Below, piece after piece: positions 5,125 to 5,161 of a DNA stretch of 5,161 nucleotides. The notes under the pieces are model-generated. The model was given only the letters and a program-made list of their open reading frames with translations. It did not search any database and was not told the DNA's origin. Both the position numbers and the translations under genes were made by a program. Origin of the DNA: an uncultured Collinsella sp. (GTDB lineage: Bacteria; Actinomycetota; Coriobacteriia; Coriobacteriales; Coriobacteriaceae); assembly GCA_959600835.1 (NCBI GenBank), contig CAUGNQ010000083.1:1-5161 (forward strand). Direction: 5' to 3'. Each line of letters starts with the position of its first letter. Position 1 is the stretch's first letter.

Positions 5125-5161
5125 CGCCACTTGTCGTCGCGGTGGTGGGCCGAATGTGCCT

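Noticed and set aside
5022..5161. dif site or attachment site next to xerD
   Set aside because: No 28-bp sequence with recognisable XerC/XerD arms and a short central spacer was found. The 20-bp arms here are 24 bases apart and GC-rich, unlike dif.

Overview
The window is a compact bacterial chromosomal segment with about 60% GC. All recognisable genes lie on the + strand, with short intergenic gaps, clear intrinsic terminators and Shine-Dalgarno sites. Gene content (a DUF1846/UPF0371 protein, CTP synthase directly followed by a XerD-type recombinase) and base composition suggest a high-GC Gram-positive, most likely a gut Coriobacteriia member such as Collinsella. That assignment is inference from general familiarity; no marker gene here proves it.

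Layout: 1-136 is intergenic, with an imperfect hairpin at 31-77 and a -10 box at 116-121. 161-1642 encodes a 493-residue DUF1846/UPF0371 protein, closed by a strong terminator at 1677-1709. 1710-1898 is a leader region with a probable promoter near 1774-1781. 1899-2237 encodes a small winged-helix protein with its own terminator at 2262-2294. 2295-2415 is a dense control region: a perfect 10-bp palindrome, a promoter, a leader hairpin beginning at the predicted transcription start, and a perfect DnaA-box 9-mer. 2416-4077 is pyrG (CTP synthase). xerD (4080-5021) follows after 2 bases, so the two are almost certainly one transcript. The window ends with a perfect 20-bp inverted repeat with a T-run (5055-5124), which can terminate the operon and also looks like a REP-type element.

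How the genes relate: the first two genes look like independent monocistronic units. pyrG and xerD link the final step of CTP supply with chromosome dimer resolution, two functions tied to replication. The DnaA-box match and the hairpin in the pyrG leader are the most interesting regulatory leads. No defence system, CRISPR array, tRNA, rRNA or complete mobile element is visible. No wholly new multi-gene system is evident.
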